DNA from: Mucilaginibacter gracilis
GTDB taxonomy: Bacteria > Bacteroidota > Bacteroidia > Sphingobacteriales > Sphingobacteriaceae
Direction: 5' to 3'
DNA length: 64,000 bases
Assembly (NCBI RefSeq): GCF_003633615.1
Contig: NZ_RBKU01000001.1
Location: forward strand, 3,162,001 to 3,226,000
Within the stretch, counting starts at the first letter, position 1, and the number at the start of each line of letters is the position of its first letter. The notes beneath the pieces are model-generated. The model searched no databases. It was not told the origin of the DNA and worked only from the letters and a program-made list of their open reading frames with translations. Positions 26,656 through 35,612 of this stretch are shown here, in pieces. Made by a program: the position numbers and the translations under genes.

Positions 26656-26987
26656 TTTTATTGATTAGGATTATTAATTACTCACAAAGCAATACAAACC
26701 CCCAATAAGGCTTACAACGCTTATTGCGGCTTGCATGTAAATATAAGGTTGGTTAAAGTTTTAAAAAGTTTTAGGTGCTAAATATAGGGTTGCGTTTTAG
26801 TTAGTCCAAATAATATTTTGCTTTACTTGGTTAATGCAATGTAAAAATGCCCTAATTCAAGTGTTTAAATAGCTAACGGCTATTGGCTTTTAGCTAATTG
26901 CTTAGCTTATAAAATGCAGCTCGTTTGGCCCGATATTTAGTTAAAGTAAATCGGCTATATCAACACAAAATCTTATTTTTGTGGGCT
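26656..26987 (+). promoter_or_regulatory. 332-base gap with divergent promoters; TATTTTTG box before valS
   Basis: This AT-rich gap lies between divergent genes. TATTTTTG at 26974-26981 matches the -7 consensus but ends only six bases before the valS ATG (26988), so either the leader is minimal or the true promoter lies upstream. A region of GCTTATTGCGGCTTGCATG-like words near 26710-26740 is the only other structure seen. No T-box or riboswitch was recognised. Confidence 0.4.
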
Positions 26988-29648
26988 ATGAGTATTTCTA
27001 AAACATATAAGCCCAAGCAAGCAGAAGATAAGTGGTACAGTTACTGGATGGAAAACGGATTTTTTAGGTCGGTGCCTGACGAACGCGAACCCTACACCAT
27101 TGTTATACCCCCGCCAAATGTTACCGGCGTTTTGCACATGGGCCATATGCTTAACAATACCATACAGGATGTGCTGATACGCCGTGCCCGCATGAAAGGC
27201 AAAAACGCCTGTTGGGTTCCCGGCACCGACCATGCCAGCATTGCCACCGAAGCAAAGGTTGTAGCCATGCTGAAAGAAAAAGGCATTAATAAAAAAGACC
27301 TGACCCGCGACGAATTTTTAGGCTACGCCTGGGAATGGAAAGAAAAATACGGCGGTATTATACTGGAGCAGCTAAAAAAGTTAGGTGCATCGTGCGATTG
27401 GGAGCGCACCCGGTTCACCATGGATCCCGATTTAAGCGAGGCTGTGTTAGATACCTTTATTCACCTTTACAAAAAAGGCTGGATATACCGTGGTGTACGC
27501 ATGGTAAACTGGGACCCGCAAGGAAAAACAGCCGTTAGCGATGAGGAGGTTATCCGTAAAGAGGTTAATCAAAAACTATATTATATAAATTATAGAGTCA
27601 AGAATCAGGAATCAGGAATCCAGACTGAGGTTTTTTTAACTATCGCAACCACAAGGCCCGAAACTATAATGGCCGATGCGGCGATATGCGTGAATCCGAA
27701 TGATGAAAGATATACACACCTGCATGGTGCAACTGTTTATATACCGCTAATTAACCGCGAAATACCGGTTATTTTAGACGAGTACGTGACAATGGATTTT
27801 GGTACCGGCTGTTTGAAGGTTACACCTGCACATGATTTGAATGACTATGAATTAGGTATTAAACACAACCTGCCCGTTATTGATATTTTGAACGATGATG
27901 GTACCCTGAATGAAAAAGCCACCATTTTAGTTGGCGAAGACAGGTTTGCTGCCCGGAAAAAAATAGCTGTGTTGCTTGAAGAAGCAGGTGCACTGAGTAA
28001 GGTTGAAGAATATAAATCGCAGGTTGGGTATTCGGAGCGTACCAATGCGGTTATTGAGCCCAAGCTATCTATGCAATGGTTTTGCAAGATGGAAGAAATG
28101 GCGCAACCTGCTTTAGATTATGTGCTGAAGGGCGATATTAAATTGATTCCCGAAAAGTTCACCAACACGTATCGCCATTGGATGGAGAACGTTAAAGATT
28201 GGTGCATTAGCCGCCAGTTATGGTGGGGGCAGCAAATACCAGCCTGGTATTTACCCAACGGGCAGCATGTTGTTGCTAAAACTGTTGAAGAAGCATTAAT
28301 AGAGGCGCAAAAACTGACTCAAGACTCAGGACTCCAGGCTCAAGACCTGCGTCAGGACGAGGACGTTGTTGATACCTGGTTTTCATCATGGTTATGGCCT
28401 ATATCGGTATTCGACGGTTTTAAGGACCCAAATAACGAGGAGATAAACTATTATTACCCTACCAATGATTTGGTTACCGCGCCCGAAATTTTGTTTTTTT
28501 GGGTAGCAAGGATGATTATGGCCGGGCACGAGTTTAGGGGAGAGATACCGTTTAAAAACGTTTACCTAACCGGTATCGTTCGCGATAAGCTGGGCCGTAA
28601 AATGTCGAAATCGCTAGGCAACTCGCCCGATCCTCTGGATTTGATTGATAAACATGGTGCCGACGGTGTTAGGGTAGGGATGTTGTTATCATCTCCGGCA
28701 GGTAACGATTTAATGTTTGATGAGGATCACTGCAAGCAGGGTGCGGGCTTCGTAAATAAAATATGGAATGCCTTTAACCTGATTAAAGGCTGGGAGGTTG
28801 ACGATAGTTTACCTAACACCAATGCTACTACCATAGCATGGTTTAAGAGCCGTTTCCATTCATCGTTGCGGGATATTGACGAACAGTTTAGTCAATATCG
28901 CCTGTCGGAAGCGTTAATGACAACCTATAAACTGGTATGGGACGATTTTTGCGCCTGGTACCTTGAAATGATAAAGCCTGCGTATCAGCAAGGCCTCGAA
29001 AAGCAGAAAATAAACAGAGAAACCTACCAAGCTACGATTAGCTTTTTTGAGGACATATTAAAAATACTGCACCCCTTTACACCCTTTATTACCGAAGAGC
29101 TTTGGCACGACGAGTTGTTTGGTGCAAGAACTGCTAAAGATTGTTGCATTGTTGCTTTATTGCCTGTTATTGGGGAAATTGATACTCGTTTGGTAAACGA
29201 GATGGAGGCTGTAAAACAAGTAATTTCGGAAATTAGAAATGTGCGCAATGCTAAACAAATACCTAAAGACAAGTTGCCCTTGGCTATCAAGGTAAATTCG
29301 GGCATTAACTATAGTGCGTATTTGCCCATCATAAATAAACTTGGCATTTTAGAAGAAATTAGTTTTACAGAGGCTAAAATACCCGGAGCTGCTACCTTTA
29401 TGGTGGGTACCGACGAGTTTTATATTGCGCTACAGCAAAATATTGATGTTGACGCCGAAAAGAAACGCCTGGCCGACGAATTAGTTTATTTGCAAGGCTT
29501 TTTAAAATCAATTGAAGCAAAGTTGCAAAACGAACGTTTTATGCAAAACGCCAAGCCGGAGGTAATTAATAACGAATTGAAGAAAAAGGCCGATGCCGAA
29601 ACCAAGATTAATATTATTGAAGAGAGTTTAATGGCCATAGGCGCATAA
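26988..29648 (+). CDS. valS: valyl-tRNA synthetase
   Basis: From the ATG at 26988 the enzyme has 886 residues; the upstream in-frame ATG at 26925 adds non-conserved sequence. Class I signatures are HMGH at 50-53 (PPNVTGVLHMGH) and KMSKSLGNSPDP. The editing domain (ATTRPETIMADAAICVNP), the anticodon-binding domain and the C-terminal tRNA-binding coiled coil (DVDAEKKRLADELVYLQG to the end) are all present. Two short segments, RVKNQESGIQ (about residue 203) and LTQDSGLQAQ (about 443), are encoded by copies of an intergenic repeat word and look like tolerated in-frame insertions at variable surface positions. Confidence 0.97.
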   Translation: MSISKTYKPKQAEDKWYSYWMENGFFRSVPDEREPYTIVIPPPNVTGVLHMGHMLNNTIQDVLIRRARMKGKNACWVPGTDHASIATEAKVVAMLKEKGINKKDLTRDEFLGYAWEWKEKYGGIILEQLKKLGASCDWERTRFTMDPDLSEAVLDTFIHLYKKGWIYRGVRMVNWDPQGKTAVSDEEVIRKEVNQKLYYINYRVKNQESGIQTEVFLTIATTRPETIMADAAICVNPNDERYTHLHGATVYIPLINREIPVILDEYVTMDFGTGCLKVTPAHDLNDYELGIKHNLPVIDILNDDGTLNEKATILVGEDRFAARKKIAVLLEEAGALSKVEEYKSQVGYSERTNAVIEPKLSMQWFCKMEEMAQPALDYVLKGDIKLIPEKFTNTYRHWMENVKDWCISRQLWWGQQIPAWYLPNGQHVVAKTVEEALIEAQKLTQDSGLQAQDLRQDEDVVDTWFSSWLWPISVFDGFKDPNNEEINYYYPTNDLVTAPEILFFWVARMIMAGHEFRGEIPFKNVYLTGIVRDKLGRKMSKSLGNSPDPLDLIDKHGADGVRVGMLLSSPAGNDLMFDEDHCKQGAGFVNKIWNAFNLIKGWEVDDSLPNTNATTIAWFKSRFHSSLRDIDEQFSQYRLSEALMTTYKLVWDDFCAWYLEMIKPAYQQGLEKQKINRETYQATISFFEDILKILHPFTPFITEELWHDELFGARTAKDCCIVALLPVIGEIDTRLVNEMEAVKQVISEIRNVRNAKQIPKDKLPLAIKVNSGINYSAYLPIINKLGILEEISFTEAKIPGAATFMVGTDEFYIALQQNIDVDAEKKRLADELVYLQGFLKSIEAKLQNERFMQNAKPEVINNELKKKADAETKINIIEESLMAIGA
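27594..28349. repeat. two intragenic copies of the 'AGTCAAGAATCAGGA' repeat inside valS
   Basis: Copy 1 (27594-27630) reads AGAGTCAAGAATCAGGAATC and then CAGACTGAGG. Copy 2 (28316-28349) reads GACTCAAGACTCAGGACT and then CCAGGCTCAAGACC. The coordinates span both; the sequence between them is normal valS. Related words occur in gaps at 7346-7371, 12726-12772 and 24574-24587. Confidence 0.6.
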
Positions 29649-29779
29649 ATGGCAAACTTATTGCAATAGGTGGCTGTAAAGCCATCTAAAAGGCTAATTT
29701 ATAAATCGGTTAAGCACCAGAATTGTATTTTAATACATATATTTGATAATCCCCGGTTATTTAACATGACAATAAGTAA

Positions 29780-31609
29780 ATGAGCAAAAGAATAAGTTTT
29801 TTTAACTTATCGATTAAAAAAATACTGTCTGAGGATCAGTCAATTCTTAACAAGGCACGTATACGTTTAATTTATTACGGTTTATTGCTTGCTTTTTTGG
29901 GGCTATTGGCTGTTATACCCAATGTATACAGTGAGCAGGCCCGCATGCAAACCAATTTGAGTGTTTTGTTGCTGGTGTGCCTGTTGGGTTTATTTAAATA
30001 CTTTACCTACCGGCCAGATTTTGAAGCTGTATCGCATGCATTACTGGTGTTGGGCTCATTTTTGGTTTTAACGGTTGTATATGTAGTTTTTCAGGATGTT
30101 AACATTATTGTTATACAGTTAGTTATACTTATAATACTGTTTGGGTACTATATGCTGGGGTTAAAATGGGGCACCATTTACTCGTTAATTAATGTAGCAC
30201 CAATTTTAATTTACCTGGTTTGGGTTGATGCTAACCACTTTTTGACCCACCTTAGGCCCGAAAAACTGGATGGTTATACCGTTACAGTGGTCATGTTTTT
30301 CAATTTTATATTAATTATATTTATTCAGGGGCATTTTTATGGTGCTTTTTTGAAGAACATAGAGCAATTGAAAGATTTTGCCAATTCGGAAAAGCAACTC
30401 AACGAAAAGTTGGGTTATGCCATGCAACGGCTGGAAAAATCCTCGCAGGTTCAGTCGGAGTTTCTGTCTACCATGTCGCACGAAATTCGCACGCCATTAA
30501 ACGCCGTAATAGGCATGAGCAATTTGCTTTTAATGGAAGGTCCGCGTCCGGATCAGAAAGAGAATCTGGAAATTTTGCGTTTCTCGGCTGGTAATTTGTT
30601 AACACTGGTTAACGATGTGCTTGATTTTAACAAAATAGAATCAGGAAAAATAACCTTCGAGAACATTAAGTTTAACCTTGATGAACTGATGCAAAATATC
30701 TGCGGTGGCCAAATGATGAAGGCGCATGAGAAAGGCCTCGGCTTTAAGCTTGATATTGACGAATATGTGCAAAATAGGTATCTCATCGGCGATCCAACCC
30801 GTTTGTCGCAAATTATTTTTAACCTCATTACCAATGCTATTAAGTTCACCACACGTGGCGGTGTAGCGGTAACTGTTGAGTGTGTTGAAGACAGGCATAA
30901 CGAAGCTACCATTCGTTTTGCTATCCGCGATTCGGGCATAGGCATAGCTCAGGATAAAATTGTATCAATTTTTGAACCCTTTACCCAAGAATCTATCACC
31001 ACCACCAGGCAGTTTGGTGGTACAGGTTTGGGTTTATCAATTGTGAAGCGTTTGCTTGATTTGAAGGGAGGCAGTATAGAGGTAACTAGCGAAATTGGTG
31101 TAGGGTCGGAATTTTCGGTATTGTTGGAGTTTCCGGTATCAACCGATGTGATGGCTACAGAAGAGAAGATAAAAAAACTTGCCGTTCCGGAAAATAAAGA
31201 AAAAAGCAGGGGCGGGAATGATTTTCAAATTAGTAATTTGCAAGTGTTAATTGCCGAAGATAACGCGGTTAACGTAATGCTGATGAAGAAACTGTTTTCT
31301 AAATGGGGTATTACGCCGGTAATTGCCGAAAACGGTGAACGCGCTATTGAACTTTTGCAATACGGTAATTTTGATGTGATATTGATGGATTTGCAAATGC
31401 CGGTCCTGGATGGATTGGAAGCTACTAAAATTATCCGTAAAATGCCCGATTCTAAAAAGGCAAATATCCCTATCATAGCCCTTACCGCATCTGCCTTGTT
31501 TGATGTTAAAGACAAGGTGTATAACTCGGGAATGAACGATTATGTATCCAAGCCGTTTAAACCAAACGAGTTGCTCGAAAAAATATTGAGTTTGGTAGGT
31601 GTTGATTAA
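29780..31609 (+). CDS. hybrid sensor histidine kinase/response regulator
   Basis: A 609-residue membrane kinase. About six hydrophobic segments fill residues 30-190 with no obvious periplasmic domain, so it probably senses membrane or cytoplasmic cues. A coiled linker leads to the HisKA domain, with His234 in FLSTMSHEIRTPLNAVIGMSN. The ATPase domain has NLITNAIKFT (N), DSGIGI (G1) and GGTGLGLSIV (G2). A C-terminal receiver domain (about 485-605) carries phospho-acceptor Asp537 in LMDLQMPVLDG and Lys in VSKPFKP. No output domain follows, so the phosphate presumably passes to an unlinked Hpt protein. Confidence 0.93.
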   Translation: MSKRISFFNLSIKKILSEDQSILNKARIRLIYYGLLLAFLGLLAVIPNVYSEQARMQTNLSVLLLVCLLGLFKYFTYRPDFEAVSHALLVLGSFLVLTVVYVVFQDVNIIVIQLVILIILFGYYMLGLKWGTIYSLINVAPILIYLVWVDANHFLTHLRPEKLDGYTVTVVMFFNFILIIFIQGHFYGAFLKNIEQLKDFANSEKQLNEKLGYAMQRLEKSSQVQSEFLSTMSHEIRTPLNAVIGMSNLLLMEGPRPDQKENLEILRFSAGNLLTLVNDVLDFNKIESGKITFENIKFNLDELMQNICGGQMMKAHEKGLGFKLDIDEYVQNRYLIGDPTRLSQIIFNLITNAIKFTTRGGVAVTVECVEDRHNEATIRFAIRDSGIGIAQDKIVSIFEPFTQESITTTRQFGGTGLGLSIVKRLLDLKGGSIEVTSEIGVGSEFSVLLEFPVSTDVMATEEKIKKLAVPENKEKSRGGNDFQISNLQVLIAEDNAVNVMLMKKLFSKWGITPVIAENGERAIELLQYGNFDVILMDLQMPVLDGLEATKIIRKMPDSKKANIPIIALTASALFDVKDKVYNSGMNDYVSKPFKPNELLEKILSLVGVD

Positions 31610-32058
31610 AGATCCCTGTAGTTGCTAAGGCTGGGTATAAAATCATATCGCTGTTTAGCAAAATCAATTTTGCAATAATAATGCTGCAGGCCATTGGTAA
31701 CGGCAATTAAAGGTATTTTGTGTACCCAATTGTAGCGTGCAACCTGGTCAAACACCTGCTGGGTAACTTTTACCTGGGGTGCTTTACATTCTACAAGTAA
31801 TACCTTTTCGCCTTTGTTATTAAATATTACAATATCCGTGCGCCGGGCGTTGCCGTTTAGTTTAAGGCCGCCTTCAAGCTTGATTAATGAGCGCGGAAAG
31901 TTTTTTTCTTTAATTAAATATTGCACAAAATGCTGCCTCACCCATTCTTCGGGAGTTAACACCACATCCTTTTTCCTGATCTCATCAAACAAAAACAAGG
32001 TGCCGTTTTGGTTGGTTATTTTGAAAGGGTAGGGAGGGAGATTTAAGGGCTCTAACAT
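31606..32058 (-). CDS. HsdR N-terminal-like (type I restriction R domain) protein
   Basis: From the ATG complementary to 32056-32058 the product has 150 residues (MLEPLNLPPYPFKI). An earlier in-frame ATG at 32088 is less likely. It consists of one PD-(D/E)XK-like domain: RRTDIVIFNNKGEKVLLVECKAPQVKV supplies the D...ExK pattern of the HsdR N-terminal nuclease. No methylase or helicase gene is nearby, so it is not a complete restriction system. Stand-alone copies beside holA are familiar in Bacteroidota. Its stop overlaps the end of the convergent kinase gene by four bases. Confidence 0.82.
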   Translation of the reverse strand: MLEPLNLPPYPFKITNQNGTLFLFDEIRKKDVVLTPEEWVRQHFVQYLIKEKNFPRSLIKLEGGLKLNGNARRTDIVIFNNKGEKVLLVECKAPQVKVTQQVFDQVARYNWVHKIPLIAVTNGLQHYYCKIDFAKQRYDFIPSLSNYRDL

Positions 32059-32173
32059 TTTAGTCAAAAGTAAAAATTCGCAAATCAAAAAGCTATCTTA
32101 CTTTTAACTTTCTATAAGCGGCCAATACGGGGTTTTTGTGCTTTTGATTTTTTACTTTTGCCTTACCGGAAAT

Positions 32174-33196
32174 ATGACTGCGCCCGAAATTTTAAAAGAT
32201 TTAAAAAATCGTAAATACAAACCCCTGTACCTGCTGCACGGCGACGAGCCCTATTTTATTGATATGATAGGCAATTACATTGAGCACCACTTATTGAGCG
32301 ATGCCGAGAAAGGCTTTAACCAAACCATACTTTACGGCAAGGATACCGATATGATGACGGTGCTAAACGCCGCAAAACGTTACCCTATGATGGCCGATTA
32401 CCAGGTTGTGATGGTGAAAGAGGCGCAGGATATGAAATGGGGAAAAGAGGATGATGATAAAAAAGGCATCGACCCGCTGTTGAGTTATCTTGAAAAACCG
32501 CTGCCAAGCACCATATTGGTTTTTTGTTACAAGTACGGCAAATTTGATAAGCGAAAAAAAACCTATAAGGCTATAGATAAAAACGGGATAGTTTTTGAAT
32601 CGGCAGAGTTGTATGATAACAAAATTCCCGGTTGGATAGAAGGCTTTGTGAGCGATAAGGGCTACCGCATTAGCCCGCAGGCTTCGGCATTGCTGGCCGA
32701 GTATTTGGGTAATGACCTATCTAAAGTAGCCAACGAATTGGAAAAGCTAATGCTTAACGTAAACTCTGGTCAGGAAATTACACCCAAAGAGATACAGGAT
32801 AACATTGGCATAAGCAAGGAGTATAATGTGTTTGAATTGCAAACAGCACTTGGCCGTAAAGATGCCTTAAAGGTAAACCGCATTATTAACTATTTTGAGG
32901 CCAACCCCAAGGCCAACCCTATGGTAGTTGTGCTGGGCACACTCAATAATTACTTTAGCAAGGTATTGCGCTACCATTACGCTGCCGATAAATCGGCACA
33001 AGGTTTAGCGCGCGATTTGGGCGTTAGCCCCTATTTTGTGAAGGATTATGAGCAGGCAGGCCGTAGCTTTAACTACGGCAAAACCTTGCAGATAATAAGC
33101 TTGCTGCGCGAGTACGATTTAAAAAGCAAAGGTGTAGAATCAAACACAAGCCCCGGCCAATTGATGAAAGAGCTGATGTTTAAAATACTGCACTAA
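32174..33196 (+). CDS. holA: DNA polymerase III subunit delta
   Basis: A 340-residue clamp-loader subunit that opens the sliding clamp during replication. The ATG at 32174 (MTAPEILKDLKNRKYKPLYLLHGDEPYFID) gives the standard N-terminus; the upstream ATG at 32138 is not conserved. VVMVKEAQDMKW, LVFCYKYGKFDKRKK, LAEYLGNDLSKVANELEKL and the C-terminal collar domain (GVSPYFVKDYEQAGRSF) are typical. It is divergent from the HsdR-N-like gene. Confidence 0.94.
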   Translation: MTAPEILKDLKNRKYKPLYLLHGDEPYFIDMIGNYIEHHLLSDAEKGFNQTILYGKDTDMMTVLNAAKRYPMMADYQVVMVKEAQDMKWGKEDDDKKGIDPLLSYLEKPLPSTILVFCYKYGKFDKRKKTYKAIDKNGIVFESAELYDNKIPGWIEGFVSDKGYRISPQASALLAEYLGNDLSKVANELEKLMLNVNSGQEITPKEIQDNIGISKEYNVFELQTALGRKDALKVNRIINYFEANPKANPMVVVLGTLNNYFSKVLRYHYAADKSAQGLARDLGVSPYFVKDYEQAGRSFNYGKTLQIISLLREYDLKSKGVESNTSPGQLMKELMFKILH

Positions 33197-33382
33197 TTAC
33201 CCAACCGGCTTTATATCAAAACGGTTAACAATCATTTCTTTTTCGTTATATAATACCTTTATCTCAAATACGCTGTGATCGCTTAAAAAGGTCATGTAAT
33301 TGGTATCGGTTATGTATCCGGGGAAGGGCCTGCCAATGTAACGCAGGTTTTGACCCTTAACCAGTGTGATGGTTGTCTTCAT
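33197..33382 (-). CDS. small hypothetical protein
   Basis: A 61-residue protein that I do not recognise. It begins directly after holA on the opposite strand; the stop codon abuts the holA stop. Hydrophilic with several beta-prone stretches (TITLVKGQNLRYIGRPFPGYI, FEIKVLYNEKEMIVNRFDI), it looks like a small single-domain cytoplasmic protein. The regular composition and tight fit against holA favour a real gene. Confidence 0.55.
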   Translation of the reverse strand: MKTTITLVKGQNLRYIGRPFPGYITDTNYMTFLSDHSVFEIKVLYNEKEMIVNRFDIKPVG

Positions 33383-33560
33383 TATGTTACAATATACGTA
33401 AATATTTGGGCTACCGGTTTGTAAAGTGTATAGTGTTGAATACTATTTAGGCGAATTTTTTAGCAATATAAGTTAAAACATGGCTTTTTGCTGCTTAATA
33501 GGCTGTTATTCAATATGGCATAGCTATTGAAATAACTATACCTAACGCTTAATAAAAACC

Positions 33561-33767
33561 ATGAAAAAGATATTATTTTTAATGATGCTTGCCGTAGCCA
33601 TGAGTGCAGCAGCAATGGCCCAAACTAAAGTAACTAAAGACGAAGTTAAGGTTAAAAAAACCTCAACCATTCCGCAAAAGGTGCATAACGTTTTTAGTAA
33701 ACACAAACACTATAGCGGCACTAAAATTAAACACGTTAAAAAGGTAGCTCATAAAACAACTACCTAA
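33561..33767 (+). CDS. small exported basic protein
   Basis: A 68-residue product with a textbook signal peptide (MKKILFLMMLAVAMSAAAMAQ). The mature part is about 47 residues and rich in Lys, His and Thr (VKKTSTIPQKVHNVFSKHKHYSGTK...HKTTT). No family is recognised. It would be a small basic periplasmic peptide. A strong terminator follows at 33796. Confidence 0.6.
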   Translation: MKKILFLMMLAVAMSAAAMAQTKVTKDEVKVKKTSTIPQKVHNVFSKHKHYSGTKIKHVKKVAHKTTT

Positions 33768-33795
33768 ACAAAAGATTGGGACTATTGATTTGAGT

Positions 33796-33823
33796 AGGGA
33801 TGCCGTGAGGTGTCCCTTTTTTT
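33796..33823 (+). terminator. intrinsic terminator
   Basis: A 9-bp stem with two G-U pairs, AGGGATGCC (33796-33804) with GGTGTCCCT (33809-33817), loop GTGA, followed by a run of seven T. It ends the small exported protein gene. Confidence 0.85.
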
Positions 33824-33832
33824 GTTGGGGGC

Positions 33833-34060
33833 TTAGTTTGCCTCAGTGATAAAGCCGGACGTCCATTCATCTTTGTCAAGAATGTTTTGGCTTATTTCAA
33901 AACCGTCTTTAAAATCTTTAAATCCGTTTAGCATTTCAGACCTTCGCTGTGCATCCTTTGCCTTTTCGATAGATGTATATATACCGATTAGTTTAACGTC
34001 TTCTCCGCCAGGTAAATCCGGGTCGATGTGTATATGATATAATGAGTAAACAGCATTCAT
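33833..34060 (-). CDS. small conserved protein (DUF7336-like)
   Basis: A 75-residue protein. YSLYHIHIDPDLPGGEDVKLIGIYTSIEKAKDAQ followed by a C-terminal DKDEWTSGF matches a widespread small family often called DUF7336: a compact alpha/beta protein with the pattern H..D.D...GED.K.IGIY. Function unknown. I am moderately sure of the family name. It is convergent with the small exported protein gene. Confidence 0.65.
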   Translation of the reverse strand: MNAVYSLYHIHIDPDLPGGEDVKLIGIYTSIEKAKDAQRRSEMLNGFKDFKDGFEISQNILDKDEWTSGFITEAN

Positions 34061-34156
34061 AGTTTTAGTTCATTTATAGCTAAGATAAAATTATCAACAA
34101 CGTATAACTTATTGGATTGCCTTTTTATTAGTTTATTTTGATCTGTATATTACAAC

Positions 34157-34594
34157 ATGCAAAATTTCTCAGTAAAATGTAAATCTGTACAAATATCAGG
34201 AAAAGAATTATACATGGTTAATACCGGCGAAACCCTGAGTATAGGAGGGCCATATGTTGGTGATGCTCATCTCGATAATATTTTGATTGTAAAAAATTGC
34301 GTAGCAGATAATTTTGTATATCGGGATGATTTAAACTTCCTTTTTTATGTACAATATCATAAAGTTAACCACCATGATTTTTTTACAATTAATTTCAGAA
34401 ATTTAATAAACTCAAGCAATTTTCAATTCAATCGAGAGTTTAAAATGGTACATATTAAAGGGTTTATAAGCATGAATGAGTTGGAGATATTTCTTGCTTT
34501 CCATGATGAATTACCTAACAGGAAGCAAATATTCAACATTGATGATGAGGATTTTTATGCAATAGATAGTGCCCAAGATTTAGAAATGCAATAA
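34157..34594 (+). CDS. hypothetical protein next to the prophage junction
   Basis: A 145-residue protein of unknown family. It is more AT-rich than the chromosome to its left and contains many Asn, Asp and Phe residues. The C-terminal part ends in acidic residues (IDDEDFYAIDSAQDLEMQ). It lies between the last recognisable chromosomal gene and the truncated EVE-domain gene at 34649, so it is outside the prophage by my boundary. A recent acquisition is possible. Confidence 0.5.
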   Translation: MQNFSVKCKSVQISGKELYMVNTGETLSIGGPYVGDAHLDNILIVKNCVADNFVYRDDLNFLFYVQYHKVNHHDFFTINFRNLINSSNFQFNREFKMVHIKGFISMNELEIFLAFHDELPNRKQIFNIDDEDFYAIDSAQDLEMQ

Positions 34595-34648
34595 CCAATA
34601 TGCTTTCTCACAAACAAATTCCATAATTTAGGCGCATAATATCACAAC

Positions 34649-34711
34649 ATGCAACATTGGCTCGTAAAAAGTGAACAATGTTGGTTTTTTACCTCCTTTT
34701 CTATTTTTTAA
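34649..34711 (+). pseudogene. 5' fragment of an EVE-domain protein gene, cut by the prophage
   Basis: ATG at 34649 opens the frame MQHWLVKSEQCWFFTSF..., which ends at 34709-34711. EVE-domain (PUA-like, modified-base-binding) proteins almost always begin MxYWLVKSEP followed by YSW. Here nine residues match exactly, and the expected Pro and everything after it is missing. The break at about 34675 therefore looks like an integration junction, with the remainder of the gene expected beyond the other prophage end. Chance identity of a nine-residue start is possible but unlikely. Confidence 0.65.
34670..34690. other. probable attL junction of the prophage
   Basis: The EVE reading frame is host-like to about 34675 (AAAAAGTGAAC) and diverges immediately after. 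From here rightward, base composition drops and phage genes begin. The exact core cannot be set without attR, which lies outside the window. Confidence 0.5.
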
Positions 34712-34913
34712 TGTTGTTTAATTTGATACTTTTTTTGATGTTGTTTAATTTGAAAATGGCCTTAACGGCATTAAAAACGCATATTTCGGGTTGGTAAAAT
34801 CGAATTACCAATATAGATAAACTATATCTACAAATCCAAAACGAAAATTTTATTTGTTAGAAACACTTAAAATTCAAGCTTTTTTTAACCTTTTTGACAC
34901 CTTTTTTGACACC
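34711..34913. repeat. direct repeats near the junction (possible integrase arm sites)
   Basis: ATGTTGTTTAATTTGA occurs at 34711-34726 and 34738-34753. TTTTTGACACC occurs at 34891-34901 and 34903-34913. Short direct repeats beside an att core are typical arm-type binding sites of tyrosine integrases, but no integrase gene is in view. This gap (34712-34968) has no gene. Confidence 0.45.
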
Positions 34914-34968
34914 TAAAAAAGCCTTGATTATTGCGTTTTCAATACCGAAAACCCAATAATTGACAAAC

Positions 34969-35406
34969 TTATTTTTTATTAATTTTTTTCATAGTCCACA
35001 TTTTAATCAAATCTTGACTTTTTTCCTGTTTAGATTTTGGTATAGTATTATCTTTTGGCGGTGCAGTCGTGAATACAGTTTTTATGAAATCTGTACTATC
35101 GTTGATTGAAGAAATTTGTTTAGCCATTTCTTTTTGAATAGTTGATAATTCATTAACTGATGCTCTTACATCGTTTAATTCCTTTAGTTCCACTTTTGAA
35201 ATAATTTCCTCATCATCAGGATTGAAAAATTTAAACTTCTCCTGAATAGCTGTTTGTTTATTATGAAATAGATAAATTTCTTTTAAAAAATCTTCGTCAG
35301 TTATATTAAAAGTTCTACGGATTTTTTTTCTGGTAAATATTGATTTAATTATTTCCTTTTTTGTTAATTCTATTGAGTTGTTTATTTCTGTTTTCATTAT
35401 ATTCAT
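34969..35406 (-). CDS. hypothetical phage protein (coiled coil)
   Basis: A 145-residue charged protein with no recognised domain. LTKKEIIKSIFTRKKIRRTFNITDEDFLKEIYLF may form a helical domain, followed by a coiled-coil stretch (DVRASVNELSTIQKEMAKQISSIND) and a basic tail. ATG at 35406 or the in-frame ATG at 35397 could be used. It is the first prophage gene from the left junction, on the minus strand with two others. Confidence 0.5.
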   Translation of the reverse strand: MNIMKTEINNSIELTKKEIIKSIFTRKKIRRTFNITDEDFLKEIYLFHNKQTAIQEKFKFFNPDDEEIISKVELKELNDVRASVNELSTIQKEMAKQISSINDSTDFIKTVFTTAPPKDNTIPKSKQEKSQDLIKMWTMKKINKK

Positions 35407-35612
35407 TTAATTTAAGCCTAAATAAGCTTCGCTATTGATGGATTATTTCCTTTGTGATTGCAGTATCAATTGAGCTTGAAAGCTCTTTATATCTCTTTAA
35501 AATCATTAATATGACTATATAAATAATTCTTTATACTTTTATTGAAACTAAAGTTATAATCCTTTGGGTAGTTGAACATTAATTTTTCTTTATTTTAAGG
35601 CTAAATCAGATT

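Noticed and set aside
26925..26987. N-terminal extension of valS from the upstream ATG
   Set aside because: The added residues are not ValRS-like, the stretch is AT-rich leader, and the ATG at 26988 gives the standard N-terminus.
31606..32058. Type I restriction system with HsdR
   Set aside because: Only an HsdR-N-like domain of 150 residues is present; no helicase, HsdM or HsdS gene is near.
34652..34690. CAACATTG/CAATGTTG stem followed by six T, resembling a rho-independent terminator
   Set aside because: The left arm is the coding start of the EVE gene and the right arm is beyond the junction; the long loop and A/T-rich stem make it weak. It may act as a terminator by chance, but I do not call it one.
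34595..34968. tRNA gene as the integration site
   Set aside because: No cloverleaf or tRNA-like 3' end was seen at the junction; a protein gene (EVE) fits better.
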